64,000 bases of DNA from Methanofollis sp. W23 (GCF_017875325.1 NZ_JAGGMN010000001.1:1756140-1820139); one strand, 5' to 3'; shown: positions 33,803-44,952, numbered from the stretch's first letter. Notes: generated from the sequence alone by a model not told the origin. A program made the numbers and translations.

Positions 33803-35162
33803 GGTCGAGGAGGCGGTGCTCGCCCAGATCAAGCCGCGCCCGCGTGAGCAACAGGAGGTGCTCGGAGTGGCCGAGGAGATCATCAACGCGGTGAACCTCT
33901 CAGGCCGGGCCGAGGCGATGCTGGTCGGGTCGGTGGCGCGGGGCACCTGGGTGCGGGGCGACCGCGACCTGGACATCTTCATGCTCTATGACCCGTCGCT
34001 CCCCCGCGAGGTCCTGGAGGAGCACGGACTCGGGCTTGCAAGGGACGTCGCCAAGCGGTTCGGGACCGACTGGCGCGAGAAGTACGCCGAGCACCCCTAT
34101 ATCAACGCCACGATCCATGGGATGGACGTCGACCTGGTCCCCTGTTATGGGGTGACGAGCGGGGCCGAGATCAAGAGCGCGGTCGACAGGACGCCGTTCC
34201 ATACCAGGTATATCAGGGAGCGGATCGCCCCCTATGTCGAGGACGTGCTGCTCCTCAAACAGTTTACCAAGGCCGGCGGGGTGTATGGGTCTGACCAGAT
34301 GACCGAGGGATTTGCCGGGTACCTCTGCGAACTCCTGGTCCTTCATTATGGGGGGTTCACGTCGCTGGTCGAGGCGGCGTCCCGCTGGCGCCCAGGGCTC
34401 TTCATCGATATCGAGGAGCATGCGGCCAAGTCGTTCGACGACCCGATGGTGGTCATCGATCCCGTGGACCCGAGGAGGAATGTGGCGGCGTCGGTCTCGG
34501 TCTCCCAGATGTTTACCTTTGTCGAGCTCTGCCGGGGCTACCTGACGGCGCCGTCCAATGCCTTTTTCTTCCCGCCGGCGATGACGCCCTTCACCCTGGA
34601 GGAGTTCGGGGTCGAGGCGGCCCGGCGCAGGACGCATCTTTTTGCGGTCGCGTTCGAGACGCCGCCGTTCATCCCCGACGTCGTGGTCCCGCAGCTCCGT
34701 CGGAGCCTGGAGGGGATGCGGGCCCTCCTTGAGCGGTCCGGGTTTGTGGTGAACCGTGCCGAGGAGGCGATGGGCGAGGAGCGATGTCTGATCCTCTTCG
34801 AACTCTTCAACGAGGAGGTGCCGGCGGTGGTGCGGCATTTCGGCCCGCCGGTCTGGAGCCGCTCGAATGCCGAGAAATTCGCGGGCAAGTGGCGGAAGTG
34901 TGAGCGGTTCGCCGGGCCGTACATCGAGGACGGCCGGTATATCGTCGAGGTGGAGCGCACGTACACCCATGCCGCCGACCTCCTGGGCTCGCCCGAGGTG
35001 CTCGGGGTGGGCCTGGGCAAGCATGTGAAGAAGGCGATGGAGAAGGAATGGGTGGTGCTGGAGGGCCAGGAGTGCTGGAGTCCTGAGTTCGCCGGGTTCC
35101 TTACGTCTTTCCTGAAGAAGGAGACGGCCCTGACAAAGGTGCTGCGGGCGCAGGGGGAGTAG
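33792..35162 (+). CDS. cca: CCA tRNA nucleotidyltransferase, archaeal class I
   Basis: A 456-residue enzyme that adds or repairs the 3'-CCA of tRNA using CTP and ATP without a template. The nucleotidyltransferase motif is LVGSVARGTWVRGDRDLDIF (near residues 44-63) with metal-binding D58 and D60; a third acid lies in MDVDLVPCYG. LKQFTKAGGVYGSDQMTEGFAGYLCELLV continues the central domain, followed by tail and body domains. It starts with GTG inside the end of the thpR gene. The coding need is clear here, since the tRNA-Gly gene in this window does not encode CCA. Confidence 0.95.
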   Translation: MRTEVEEAVLAQIKPRPREQQEVLGVAEEIINAVNLSGRAEAMLVGSVARGTWVRGDRDLDIFMLYDPSLPREVLEEHGLGLARDVAKRFGTDWREKYAEHPYINATIHGMDVDLVPCYGVTSGAEIKSAVDRTPFHTRYIRERIAPYVEDVLLLKQFTKAGGVYGSDQMTEGFAGYLCELLVLHYGGFTSLVEAASRWRPGLFIDIEEHAAKSFDDPMVVIDPVDPRRNVAASVSVSQMFTFVELCRGYLTAPSNAFFFPPAMTPFTLEEFGVEAARRRTHLFAVAFETPPFIPDVVVPQLRRSLEGMRALLERSGFVVNRAEEAMGEERCLILFELFNEEVPAVVRHFGPPVWSRSNAEKFAGKWRKCERFAGPYIEDGRYIVEVERTYTHAADLLGSPEVLGVGLGKHVKKAMEKEWVVLEGQECWSPEFAGFLTSFLKKETALTKVLRAQGE

Positions 35163-35260
35163 GCACTCATGCGGGGTGTACGCCCCCGCCCCTCTTTGAG
35201 GATTGAGAAGGGGGGAGAGCAGCGACGACGGGATGTTCACCCCAGAAGACCTGCGGCAAG
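35163..35260. other. short gene-free stretch after cca
   Basis: About 100 bp, GC-rich; nothing recognised. Confidence 0.3.
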
Positions 35261-35896
35261 GGCTCTGTAGAAATCCTCCCTTTCTTCTGGTTCGAGTATG
35301 ATTCACCCGCCTTCACCTATGAACACGCCGGGGGCGAGTGTCCCCGGACCCCCGGGGACCACGATTGGGTCGGGAAGGCAGAATAGATACATGATAAAGG
35401 GGCTGCCGTCCTCGACCTATCGTGTGGCAGGGGGACCAGGGGGCGGCACGCCCCCCATCAGAGATGGCCATCCCAGGCATTTACCATGAAAATGATCCTG
35501 ATGTTCGGCTCTCCATATTTGCATGAGGGCCTGATCTCACCAGGCCCCCTTATGACTGATTCCCAGAGGACAGATACACTCACTCTCAGAACGATTCGTC
35601 CTCTGCCTTCCCCGCACAATCGCAATCCCGGGGGTCCGGGCGGCAATCGCCCCCGGCCGAGGGTGTGGGAAGGCACGTCGATCTGATCGGCCGCCCTCAG
35701 TCATAGAATCTTCACCGCCGTCTCACGCCGGGGGGTTTCACCCCCCGGACCCCCCACGGACCGAAGATAGCCGAGGGGCGGCGAAGTGAACACGATCCCC
35801 CCCGATTCTCCTATCTTGAAAAAAGAGAGAGCACGTGATGAGAAATTTTCATCCTGTATGCTTGAGCCTCGGGTTCATGCCGAATTCTCCAGAGCT
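35261..35896. mobile_element. compound MITE-like element, types A+B (636 bp)
   Basis: Left end GGCTCTGTAGAAATCCTC (35261-35278), right end GAATTCTCCAGAGCTC. The order and length are the same as the copy at 19029-19664, including the A-to-B junction TTTACCATGAAAATGATCCT near 35480. G/C palindromes lie at about 35331-35350, 35441-35460, 35630-35660 and 35725-35755. No gene seen. Confidence 0.8.
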
Positions 35897-35986
35897 CAAT
35901 ATTCAAGACCCAACCTCTGGAGGTCCAGACCGGGGGCAGACGAGAAAGACCGCGAGGACCATGCCCCCCCTTCCCCGCCGTGACCT

Positions 35987-36256
35987 TCACATCCTCCAGC
36001 GTTTGAGCATCGGCAGAAATGAATCCATCAGGTTTTTTGCTTCCTGATAGGAGATGATCTCCATCTCCGCCATCGCTTTTGCACAGAACTCGGCCATCTC
36101 CTCCATTGTGATCGAAGGGTCGACAAATGACCCCTGCTGGTAGCAGTAGGTGCAGTAGTCGGCGGAGGGCGTCCCGTCCGCTTCAGTCCCATGAACGTCG
36201 GGACTCTTCATCGGCATTCCGCAGCTCTGGCAGAATGGACCATTGTATGCTTCCAT
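35987..36256 (-). CDS. small zinc-ribbon protein
   Basis: This encodes about 89 residues. CQSCGMPMKSPDVHGTEADG and ADYCTYCYQQG supply four cysteines (two CxxC pairs) of a zinc ribbon of the putative zinc-ribbon domain found in many short bacterial and archaeal proteins; the C-terminal half is helical (EEMAEFCAKAMAEMEIISYQ). Function of the family is not established. GAGGT precedes a pair of ATG codons; the second (36256) has the better spacing. The gene diverges from amt. Confidence 0.8.
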   Translation of the reverse strand: MEAYNGPFCQSCGMPMKSPDVHGTEADGTPSADYCTYCYQQGSFVDPSITMEEMAEFCAKAMAEMEIISYQEAKNLMDSFLPMLKRWRM

Positions 36257-36462
36257 CATCAGACCTCGTGACGTGACCCGGTGACGATTCATCACGGGCC
36301 CGCACCGATCGGTTATCCATGTTCTTTTATATGTCTGGCGATATGCGTTTGCGGGCAGAGTGGGTGCCAGGGGTCGCGCCGCGGCCCGCGGATATCTCCC
36401 TGGAGAATCCGGAAAGGAATTGAGATATCAGATCAGGCATACTCCACTCCCATGCTTCACAA

Positions 36463-36474
36463 AAATTTATATTT
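36463..36474 (+). promoter_or_regulatory. amt promoter TATA box
   Basis: AAAATTTATATT places transcription start near 36495, with GGAGGAGGG of the ribosome binding region before the ATG at 36526. Confidence 0.6.
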
Positions 36475-36481
36475 GATAGGT

Positions 36482-36495
36482 GGAAACTTCCTTCT
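36482..36495. promoter_or_regulatory. NrpR-like operator at the amt promoter (one mismatch)
   Basis: GGAAACTTCCTTCT fits GGAA-N6-TTCC with one mismatch at the last base and lies between the TATA box and the expected start, the classical repressor position. It shares its core with the site before gdhA. Confidence 0.55.
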
Positions 36496-36525
36496 ATCTC
36501 CTCGCGGAGGAGGGAGCAACATACC

Positions 36526-38222
<1,697 letters not shown>

Positions 38223-38236
38223 CCCGCACCGTCCTC

Positions 38237-38243
38237 TTTTTTT
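38237..38243 (+). terminator. poly-T terminator after glnK
   Basis: Seven T 15 nt after the stop. Confidence 0.5.
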
Positions 38244-38309
38244 CCTGGAGAAGGAGAACGTTTTGTACTTTATTTGTGGAGTTACTGGAGGTGAGACCTG
38301 CGACCCGTT

Positions 38310-38400
38310 ATCTGGTCCATCCTTCAGCAATCCCCTGCCAATCGCCCTCCGCGGGGAGTCCGGTGGCTGTGAGCGAGAGCGAGCGAGAGAAGTTCTACAA
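38310..38400. repeat. type D repeat fragment
   Basis: CCATCCTTCAGCAATCCCCT, GCCAATCGCCCTCCGCGGGG and GAGAGAAGTTCTACAAAACC resemble 26930-26995 and 46810-46870. Confidence 0.5.
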
Positions 38401-38401
38401 A

Positions 38402-38870
38402 ACCCGCTCTTTAGAATCTGGCATGAACCTCTGGCTCACGCATACGGGATGAAAATTTCTCGTCACCTGCTCTCTCTCTTTTTAAGAGAGGAGAATCGGG
38501 GTGGGATCGTATTCCATCGCCGCCCCCGCCTCTCTTCGGTCCGTGGGGGGTCCGGGGGGTGCAACCCCCCCGGTGCGAGATGGCGGTGAAGATTCGGCGG
38601 ATAGGGGCGGGAAGGCGTCTCTTTCATCTGCATATTATTTTCAACGAGATATAACTGGTTCAAATTCTCATGCAAACCTGGAGAGATAATCGTCAGGATC
38701 ATTTTCATGGTAAACCCTTACCGATTGTGTGGGGGGACGTGTGCCACCCGCCTCCCTATCTCTTTGGCCGGGGGCGAGTGCCGCCCGGACCCCGGGATCC
38801 CGATTGTTCGATGGAAGTCCCCCGGCGAGGGGGATGGCGGTACACCTCTCAAGACGGTCGATGCACAACA
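38402..38870. mobile_element. compound MITE-like element B+A, reverse orientation, truncated
   Basis: Read in reverse this is the 19029/35261 compound: CGCTCTTTAGAATCTGGCAT at 38404, GGGATGAAAATTTCTCGTCA at 38448, the G/C palindrome near 38555-38575, AGATAATCGTCAGGATCATT at 38684, and the junction TTTCATGGTAAACCCTT at 38703. The type A part then continues to about 38870 but its outer end is missing. No gene seen up to 38968. Confidence 0.65.
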
Positions 38871-38968
38871 CCAACACCCAAAGAATCAATCCGGTCCCTC
38901 AACCAGATCACCGCTCACCATCCCCGCCACTCGTCACGACAGGGATCCAGGCACACCCCGCACGACCC

Positions 38969-40405
38969 CTAAAACCCGCACTTCACCACCGCCCCGATCC
39001 GCCAGGGATAGAGTTGCCTCAACCGCTCCTCCTCTCCATTGTTCTCCCCGGCCCCCACCGGTCTGAGGGTGGCATCGGTGCTGACCGCCAGGAAATGGAC
39101 CGGGACCGACCGCGCCCTGTTATGGATCTCGTTGAAGGTGTTGATCTCAAGGAGCAGATCATAGAGTGCATGCTCGACCCGCGCCGCCCCCACCGAGGTC
39201 TCGTCGATCTCGGCCAGGTCATAGATCCGGTCGGCCTTCGTGACCACGAACCCATAGACCCGGTCGCGGCCGAGGGTCTCCATCACCCGCGAGTACTGCC
39301 CGAAGAGCCGGGTCAGCGCCCGGCGCCCCTCCTGGTGGAAGTCCACGATATGATCGCCGTCGATGAGGAAAAGCACCTTCCCGGCCCGCTCCAGGTGGCG
39401 GTGGACGCAGGCAGGGACAAAGGCGTCCATCACCCCGGCAACCTCCCCCCCATACTGCTCCCTGAACTGCTTCAGGTACTCGAACCTCCCAATCCAGTCC
39501 CCGACCTGGCGCGGCTCGACCTTCACCGCCGCGGCCACCTGCTTCACCGCACCCGCATACTCAGACCGCGAGAGCGGGGGCGCATACCGCCCGGCATAAT
39601 CAAGGAACGTGAACTCGACCGGAGCGACCTGGAACCGCCGCCCAGAGAGACGGTACACCCCGAGGTCGGCCGCACCGGTCGGCGACGGGAGGAGCCCATC
39701 CTCGAGATCAGAGAGGAGACGCTCGATCCGCATCTTCTCCTCCTCCTCCCCCTCTCCGGCCGCAAAGATCACCTCCTCCCTCTGCCCTGAAAACTCCCTG
39801 ACCATATGGGTATACATCGCAAGGAAGAGGAGCGTCTTCCCTGACCCGGCCGGTCCAAGAAGAAACGTCTCAGATCCCCTGACCGGACGTATCGCCCAGA
39901 GCGTCAGCCCGGCTGCAAGGACAAAGAACCCCGCCGTCCAGGCCAGGGAAGAGGTCGGCGCCCGGACCAGAGGGACGGCGACCAGGACGAGCACCGCCGC
40001 CGCTCCCAGGAGGACTTCCAGGCTGACCGCCTGCGAGAGCCGGTCGGCACGGTTCTCCCAGAAGGTCCAGAAGACGAGCGCCGCCCCCGCACCAAGCCCG
40101 CCGAGAAAAAAGGGGGAGACCGGAGGGGCCCACGCAGTCGCCGACGACGCAATGAGCGGGAGGACAAAAGCGACGACCGCCGCCCCGCCCGGCCTCGTCC
40201 GCTCCTCGACCAGCAACCCAAGCGCTCCAGGGACCAGCAGTCCCCACGCACACGCCGCCGCCCCTTCGACCCAGGGGGAGAGAGGCGGCATTGCCGGACC
40301 GACCAGGGCCCCAGGGGCGACCCAGACCCGCGCCACCCCCAGGACAAAGACCAGGACGACGACCGCCGCCTCCTTCGCCACCCACTCCCGGTTGCGCACC
40401 CTCAT
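38969..40405 (-). CDS. membrane-bound P-loop GTPase of the tubulin-like module
   Basis: This encodes 478 residues. About six hydrophobic segments fill residues 12-171 (such as EAAVVVLVFVLGVARVWV and LAWTAGFFVLAAGLTLWAI). A cytoplasmic NTPase domain follows: P-loop LGPAGSGKTLLF near 181-192, a switch II-like FLDYAGRYAPP near 265, LFLIDGDHIVDFH near 345, and VVTKADRIYD near 386, which equals the guanine-specifying N/TKxD box. This order fits a GTPase of the translation-factor-related class fused to a membrane anchor. It overlaps the tubulin-like gene by 4 bp and is the last gene of a three-gene operon. I do not recognise a characterised relative. Confidence 0.85.
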   Translation of the reverse strand: MRVRNREWVAKEAAVVVLVFVLGVARVWVAPGALVGPAMPPLSPWVEGAAACAWGLLVPGALGLLVEERTRPGGAAVVAFVLPLIASSATAWAPPVSPFFLGGLGAGAALVFWTFWENRADRLSQAVSLEVLLGAAAVLVLVAVPLVRAPTSSLAWTAGFFVLAAGLTLWAIRPVRGSETFLLGPAGSGKTLLFLAMYTHMVREFSGQREEVIFAAGEGEEEEKMRIERLLSDLEDGLLPSPTGAADLGVYRLSGRRFQVAPVEFTFLDYAGRYAPPLSRSEYAGAVKQVAAAVKVEPRQVGDWIGRFEYLKQFREQYGGEVAGVMDAFVPACVHRHLERAGKVLFLIDGDHIVDFHQEGRRALTRLFGQYSRVMETLGRDRVYGFVVTKADRIYDLAEIDETSVGAARVEHALYDLLLEINTFNEIHNRARSVPVHFLAVSTDATLRPVGAGENNGEEERLRQLYPWRIGAVVKCGF

Positions 40406-43400
40406 CTGGGCAGTGCCTCCCTGATCCCCTTCACCGTATAGAGCCCCCGCACCTCGTCGGAGACGTTCGTCCCGTCCTTCTCCAGGTTCGAAAGTTTCCC
40501 GGCCTCTTTCAGGTTGAGCAACCGCTCCCTCGTGATATACTTCCCCTCATGCATCATGAGGACATGATGGAGAATATTGTCCCGGTTCCTCTCATAGATC
40601 TCCCAGTAGCCCCCGCCTGCAATGAGCGGCGAGATATTGTCCAGGAACGAGGCCGAGGCGACGAAGGTGAGGGCGATCTCCCAGGGCCTCGTATGACTGT
40701 GCGTGACCAGGCGGGAGTCGTTGATGTTCCTGAGGGCCAGCGTCTCGTTGACCTCGCGGTTCATCTGGTCGCCCACCCGGGCGCTCGCGATCGTCCGGCC
40801 GATATAGTCGGAGGGCGAGGCCACGACCAGCCCCACCTTCCCGAAGTTCCACCGCTCGGTGGCGCTGATCGGGACCATCAGGTTGTGGATCCCGAGTTTG
40901 TAGTTGTCGATGAGGTGCTTGTAACTCCCGGTGATCTCGGCCACCAGTTTGTCCAGTTCCTTGCGGCCGTTCTCCTCCCAGTCCAGGTCCCACAGTGAGG
41001 AATTCTCGTGGATGAGCGAGAGGATCCTGGGATTGATCTCCCCGAAGTTCGTGAGGTACAGCCCCTTCCTCGTGTGCTTCCCATAGGTCTTCTCCTCGTT
41101 GATCCTGACAAGGGTCTCTGAGAAGGTCCGGTAGTGGCGGTTGAGTTCACGCCGATACGGGAAGGTCTGATCGGCCACCTCCTCGGTCGCTTCGAGGGCG
41201 CGGACCGCCGCCTCCTTCTCCTCCACCTGCGCATGCAGCGCCGCGTACTCGGCCTCGTACGCCGCATGCCGCTCGGTGAACCCCTCCTGGTGCAGGGCCG
41301 TGGCGGTGAGACGGTCCCTGAGCGCCGCCCTGATCGTCCCGCGCTCGCCTGCCTCGAAGAGGGCCGCCACCCCCTCGGGGTCGTCGAGCGGGAGGCGGGC
41401 ATAGAGGGTCTCGGTGATCTTTCTCCTCAACTCCTCGGCCCGCCGCACAAGTCCTGCGACGATGAAGTCCTCAGGGAACCTGAGGGCAAAGGAGGGGGCG
41501 ATGTCAAGGCCCCAGTATTTCGCGTTCGCCTTGATGAACTCCTCCTTCTCCCTCCTGAGCGCCTCGAACTTTTTCCGTTCCCGCGCCGGTTTCTTGTTGA
41601 TGTACCCGACGACCTTGCTCCCAAACCCGCCGGCGTCGATCCGTGCGACCCGCATCTCATAATAATGATAGAGGGCGATCGCCTCGACCAGGTCAGAGAG
41701 GGCGTCGAGGGGTTCACCGCTCTCGTGGGAGAGGGCCGTGACCTCCTGCTGGACCTCAGGGACCCCGGCGGCCCTGAGCCACCCCTCTTTGTCCGCGGCC
41801 TTCACCGTCTTCTCCTGAAGGGCCTCGATGCTGCGGTTGACCATCTCCTGCAACCCCTTTTCTGGCCCCTCGATCACCCGGATCTTCTCCTTCAGGGTGA
41901 CGAACTGGTCGAGCATGAGGTCCACGTCAGAGAGGGTCTGCTCGACCCCCCGCCCGATCTCCTCGCGATGGACCTCCATGCCGTCGAGGTCGGCCTTCTT
42001 CTCGGCCAGGGACGCCTGGAGGAGGTGGACCTCGTCCAGGACCTCCTTGCGCCTCGCGACCACCTCCCGCACAAACGGCGCCATCTCCTCGCGGCCCTTG
42101 AGGGTCTCCATCAGGGCGGCATGCACCGCCTCCTCGTCGACGGCCGCCACCCGCCTGAAGAGTCGTGCCGTGGTCTCGAGGGTATGGAACGACTCGGGCA
42201 GACTCCTGAAGAGTTTGCGGTCGAGGTCGTCTTTGAGTTCGTCCTCCTTCACCGCCTGGGCAAAGGTCCTGACCCGTGCAAGGAAGTCGACCAGGTCGTC
42301 GTAGGTCCTGACCATGTCGGGCCTGAGTTCTGGCGGGACATTGTTCTCGATGAAGAACTCGACGGCGCTGCCGGTCTGGTAGTCGAGGAGCCTGCCGATC
42401 TCGTTTCGCCAGACTTTCTCGATGGTCCCGAACTCCTTTTTGATATAGTCGAAGTCGCTCCGGGTCGGCGGCACGACTGCGGTCAGTCCGGCCTCGTCCA
42501 GGAGGTCGCCGACCGCCTGGTTGAGATGTTTTTTGCTCGCGGTGATCTCCTCCTGCTCCTCGATGACCACCCCGTACTCCTCCTTGAGGCGCCGCAGTTC
42601 TTCGACCGGGTACGAGATGACATGGGCGTCGGCGATGATGAACGAGGCGTAGGGTTTCTTGGCGTCCCCGATGTTGATGTCGCCCTTCTCAAGATGGAGG
42701 AAGTTGCTGAAGATGTACGGGAAGACGGCGTCGAACTCGTGCACCTCCTCCCGCGCCTCCTCGCCCTTCTTGTAGCCGGTCGGGCCGAGCGGGGTGAGCA
42801 CGATGTAGTTGAAGAGGCGTTCGTTCTGGTTGAGGTATTCCAGTTCGGTGAGGGCAACGGCGGCGTTGAGCTGCTCTTTCTCACCTTCCATGGTGGTGGG
42901 GAGGACGATGTACAGCCAGATCTGGGCGGTCTCTCCCCGTTGCCCCCTGATATACCTGGCAAGGTCGATGAACATCCCTGACCCGGTCCCGCCGCCGAGC
43001 CCGACGACGAGGGCGGTCGTGCCCATCGTCGAGAACATGGGGAACCCGCTGGCCTGGCCTTCGTTGATCACCTTGTACAGGATCGCCTTGGAGATCGCCC
43101 GTCGCCGGTGCACCCCGCCGCCGAAGTCGTCGGTGACGAAGGGGTCGATGGTCCTGAGTTCGTCGAAGTGCAGGCCGTCTTCGTCGGGGTCGTTGAGCCA
43201 CCAGACGGCGGTGCGGGGTTCAGACTTGGTCCCTTTGATCTTCTCGGCGATGTCGAGCCCGGCGAGGTCTGAGACCTGGCTGATGTTGGCGAGGTTGGGG
43301 AGATAGAGGGCGTCGTACTCGATGTTGCCCCTCCCGCCAAGGGCGTCGACGGTCTCGAGGACGCGCTCGCGCATGGCGTCGTCCTGGAAGCGTTCGTTGG

Positions 43401-43575
43401 CGTCGGTGTCCATGGTATAGATGCTCAGGTGCCGACCGGTCCTCGAATAGTAGGTGAGGAACCATTCCTGACGGCAGATCTCGCCGACCAATTTCTTTCC
43501 GCACCCGCCAAGCCCGCAGAGGGTCAGGTCGGTCGGGAGCTGGAGGGCGGCGCCGGCATCTCGCTCACGTTTCAT
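40402..43575 (-). CDS. large tubulin/FtsZ-like GTPase with coiled-coil C-terminal half
   Basis: This encodes 1057 residues. The N terminus DLTLCGLGGCGKKLVGEI corresponds to the first glycine loop of FtsZ/tubulin and VVGLGGGTGSGMFIDLARYI (near residues 190-209) to the tubulin signature GGGTG[ST]G that wraps the phosphates; LSIYTMDTDANERF is the strand after the first helix with a D-x-D pattern. From about residue 400 the chain is long, charged and helical (ALMETLKGREEMAPFVREVV, EEKEAAVRALEATEEVADQT), suggesting coiled coil. Length far exceeds FtsZ (about 370). It fits the family of FtsZ-like proteins predicted to work in membrane remodelling together with a dedicated GTPase. The genes on both sides overlap it by 4 bp. 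Confidence 0.85.
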   Translation of the reverse strand: MKRERDAGAALQLPTDLTLCGLGGCGKKLVGEICRQEWFLTYYSRTGRHLSIYTMDTDANERFQDDAMRERVLETVDALGGRGNIEYDALYLPNLANISQVSDLAGLDIAEKIKGTKSEPRTAVWWLNDPDEDGLHFDELRTIDPFVTDDFGGGVHRRRAISKAILYKVINEGQASGFPMFSTMGTTALVVGLGGGTGSGMFIDLARYIRGQRGETAQIWLYIVLPTTMEGEKEQLNAAVALTELEYLNQNERLFNYIVLTPLGPTGYKKGEEAREEVHEFDAVFPYIFSNFLHLEKGDINIGDAKKPYASFIIADAHVISYPVEELRRLKEEYGVVIEEQEEITASKKHLNQAVGDLLDEAGLTAVVPPTRSDFDYIKKEFGTIEKVWRNEIGRLLDYQTGSAVEFFIENNVPPELRPDMVRTYDDLVDFLARVRTFAQAVKEDELKDDLDRKLFRSLPESFHTLETTARLFRRVAAVDEEAVHAALMETLKGREEMAPFVREVVARRKEVLDEVHLLQASLAEKKADLDGMEVHREEIGRGVEQTLSDVDLMLDQFVTLKEKIRVIEGPEKGLQEMVNRSIEALQEKTVKAADKEGWLRAAGVPEVQQEVTALSHESGEPLDALSDLVEAIALYHYYEMRVARIDAGGFGSKVVGYINKKPARERKKFEALRREKEEFIKANAKYWGLDIAPSFALRFPEDFIVAGLVRRAEELRRKITETLYARLPLDDPEGVAALFEAGERGTIRAALRDRLTATALHQEGFTERHAAYEAEYAALHAQVEEKEAAVRALEATEEVADQTFPYRRELNRHYRTFSETLVRINEEKTYGKHTRKGLYLTNFGEINPRILSLIHENSSLWDLDWEENGRKELDKLVAEITGSYKHLIDNYKLGIHNLMVPISATERWNFGKVGLVVASPSDYIGRTIASARVGDQMNREVNETLALRNINDSRLVTHSHTRPWEIALTFVASASFLDNISPLIAGGGYWEIYERNRDNILHHVLMMHEGKYITRERLLNLKEAGKLSNLEKDGTNVSDEVRGLYTVKGIREALPR

Positions 43576-44339
43576 TCTTCTTCACCTCCTGGTTCTCGTC
43601 CGCCGATCCAGATCCCGAGGACCAGAGCGACGACGGCGGCAACGATGATCCCGCCGACGGTCCAGAGGACCGGGACGACCGACTCTTGCGAGCGTTCGTG
43701 GTCGGCAAGGGTGTTCGCCTCCCTGACCAGTCCTTTGTCAAAGAGGTCCTGGAGGTAGGTGTCCATGAAGGGGTCTGAGATGGCGTTCAGTTTCTCGTTG
43801 AACTCCTCGATAGCCGCCACGGTGAGACTGAAGACTCGGGTGTCGCTCTCGGCCAGGCGGTTGCCGTCGTCGTCGGTGAACCTGACGCGGTAGTAGGCGT
43901 AACCGCTCAGCCTGGGGTCATAGGTGACAAGGGTGACGGCGCCGCACTGCTGCACCTGGGCGGCGGTGGGGGCCTGGCCGGCGACGGCGATGGTCACCGG
44001 GGTGGTGGCGGCCGGGAGCGGGACGGTGAAGGGCGTGCTGTTGGTAACGTTCCCGGTCCCTTCAAGGGAGAAGAGGGGGGTGCCTTCCACCGGGACGAGG
44101 TCGGTCTCAAGGACGAGGGCGTCGGCCGCAGGTGGGAGGCCGGCGATGGTAAGGGTGAAGTTCACCTCTTCTCCTTCGGCGACGTCACCGGTGAGGTCTC
44201 CGTCTGCGATGCCGACCTGGAGCCCGGCGGTGCATGCCGGGAGGGCGAGGGCGAGCACGATGAGCAGGCACCACCCGATGAGAGGGGTGCGGTGCGATCT
44301 GGGAGGGGTCGTTGGGCCGACCCCTGGGATCTGGGACAT
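43572..44339 (-). CDS. exported, membrane-anchored sensor-like protein of the tubulin-like module
   Basis: This encodes 255 residues from the ATG at 44339. A hydrophobic signal segment (LIGWCLLIVLALALPACTAG) ends in an LPAC lipobox-like site, so the mature N terminus may be lipid-linked. An outside region of about 170 residues is beta-rich (VNFTLTIAGLPPAADALVLE, GAVTLVTYDPRLSGYAYYRV), followed by a helical stretch (EEFNEKLNAISDPFMDTYLQ), a C-terminal membrane helix (VLWTVGGIIVAAVVALVLGI) and a short acidic tail inside. It is the first gene of the operon; TATA at 44374-44382 and AGGA before the ATG fix the start. No family recognised; the topology suits passing an outside signal to the two cytoplasmic GTPases. 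Confidence 0.8.
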   Translation of the reverse strand: MSQIPGVGPTTPPRSHRTPLIGWCLLIVLALALPACTAGLQVGIADGDLTGDVAEGEEVNFTLTIAGLPPAADALVLETDLVPVEGTPLFSLEGTGNVTNSTPFTVPLPAATTPVTIAVAGQAPTAAQVQQCGAVTLVTYDPRLSGYAYYRVRFTDDDGNRLAESDTRVFSLTVAAIEEFNEKLNAISDPFMDTYLQDLFDKGLVREANTLADHERSQESVVPVLWTVGGIIVAAVVALVLGIWIGGREPGGEEE

Positions 44340-44373
44340 AGTCCTGGGATAGCATCCTAAGATTAAATAAGTT

Positions 44374-44382
44374 CTATATAAT
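44374..44382 (-). promoter_or_regulatory. TATA box of the tubulin-like operon
   Basis: The minus strand reads TTATATAGA about 40 bp before the ATG at 44339. Confidence 0.5.
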
Positions 44383-44399
44383 CGACCCCATAGTTGCAA

Positions 44400-44680
44400 A
44401 TGAATACCTCCATGGGACCTGGACCTCAGGGAGGTTCAGGCGATCAGATCGTTTCTTTCAGGTGGACTCTCGCGGGTGCTCCACTTCAGGCGGTTTTTAG
44501 ATTTCTCAGGCAACGAAGTGGGCAACCAGACCTGTCCCGCCCTCAGGCGGGGTGCGAGATGGAGCCCAGGTCGTGCGGGGGTGCCGGCGACCAGCGGGGC
44601 CTCCGGGTCTGGCAGGAAAGAAGGTTCTTTCTGGGGATGATACGGCGCACCCAGGGGATGGCGATAGAGGAGCGGGAAGG
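44400..44680. other. gene-free stretch, nothing certain
   Basis: GC-rich sequence with weak likeness to repeat bodies (GGGATGGCGATAGAGGAGCG, GGGAAGGCAGAACACTGATC at about 44654). No gene supported. Confidence 0.35.
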
Positions 44681-44689
44681 CAGAACACT

Positions 44690-44952
44690 GATCATGCTGA
44701 AGGCGTCCCTCTCATCTGCGTCTCATCTTCAACGAGATCTGGTTGGTTCAAATTCTCATAAAAACCCGGAGAGATAATCGTCAGGATCATGTTCATGGTA
44801 ACTCCTCACTCATTCATTTCTGGTATAGGCGTGACTCACTCGCCTCCTCCCCCGGTCCCCCGCGCGATTCGAGAGGCGGTGGACGGCATTACGCGCGTCG
44901 TGGCGAGTGAGTCGCCCTTGCACCGAGAGGAAGTGAGGGTCTCTACAGGGCC
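44690..44952. mobile_element. compound MITE-like element B+A, reverse orientation, left side truncated
   Basis: It contains AGATAATCGTCAGGATCATG and the junction TTCATGGTAACTCCTCAC (44793-44810), then a type A body ending in GAGGGTCTCTACAGGGCC (44935-44952). It is the same B-A junction as at 38703. Confidence 0.65.

Noticed and set aside
41134-42981. A 615-codon open frame on the plus strand opposite the tubulin-like gene
   Set aside because: Antisense shadow: no motif, low-complexity acidic/leucine composition, no ribosome binding site; the minus strand has clear GTPase motifs.
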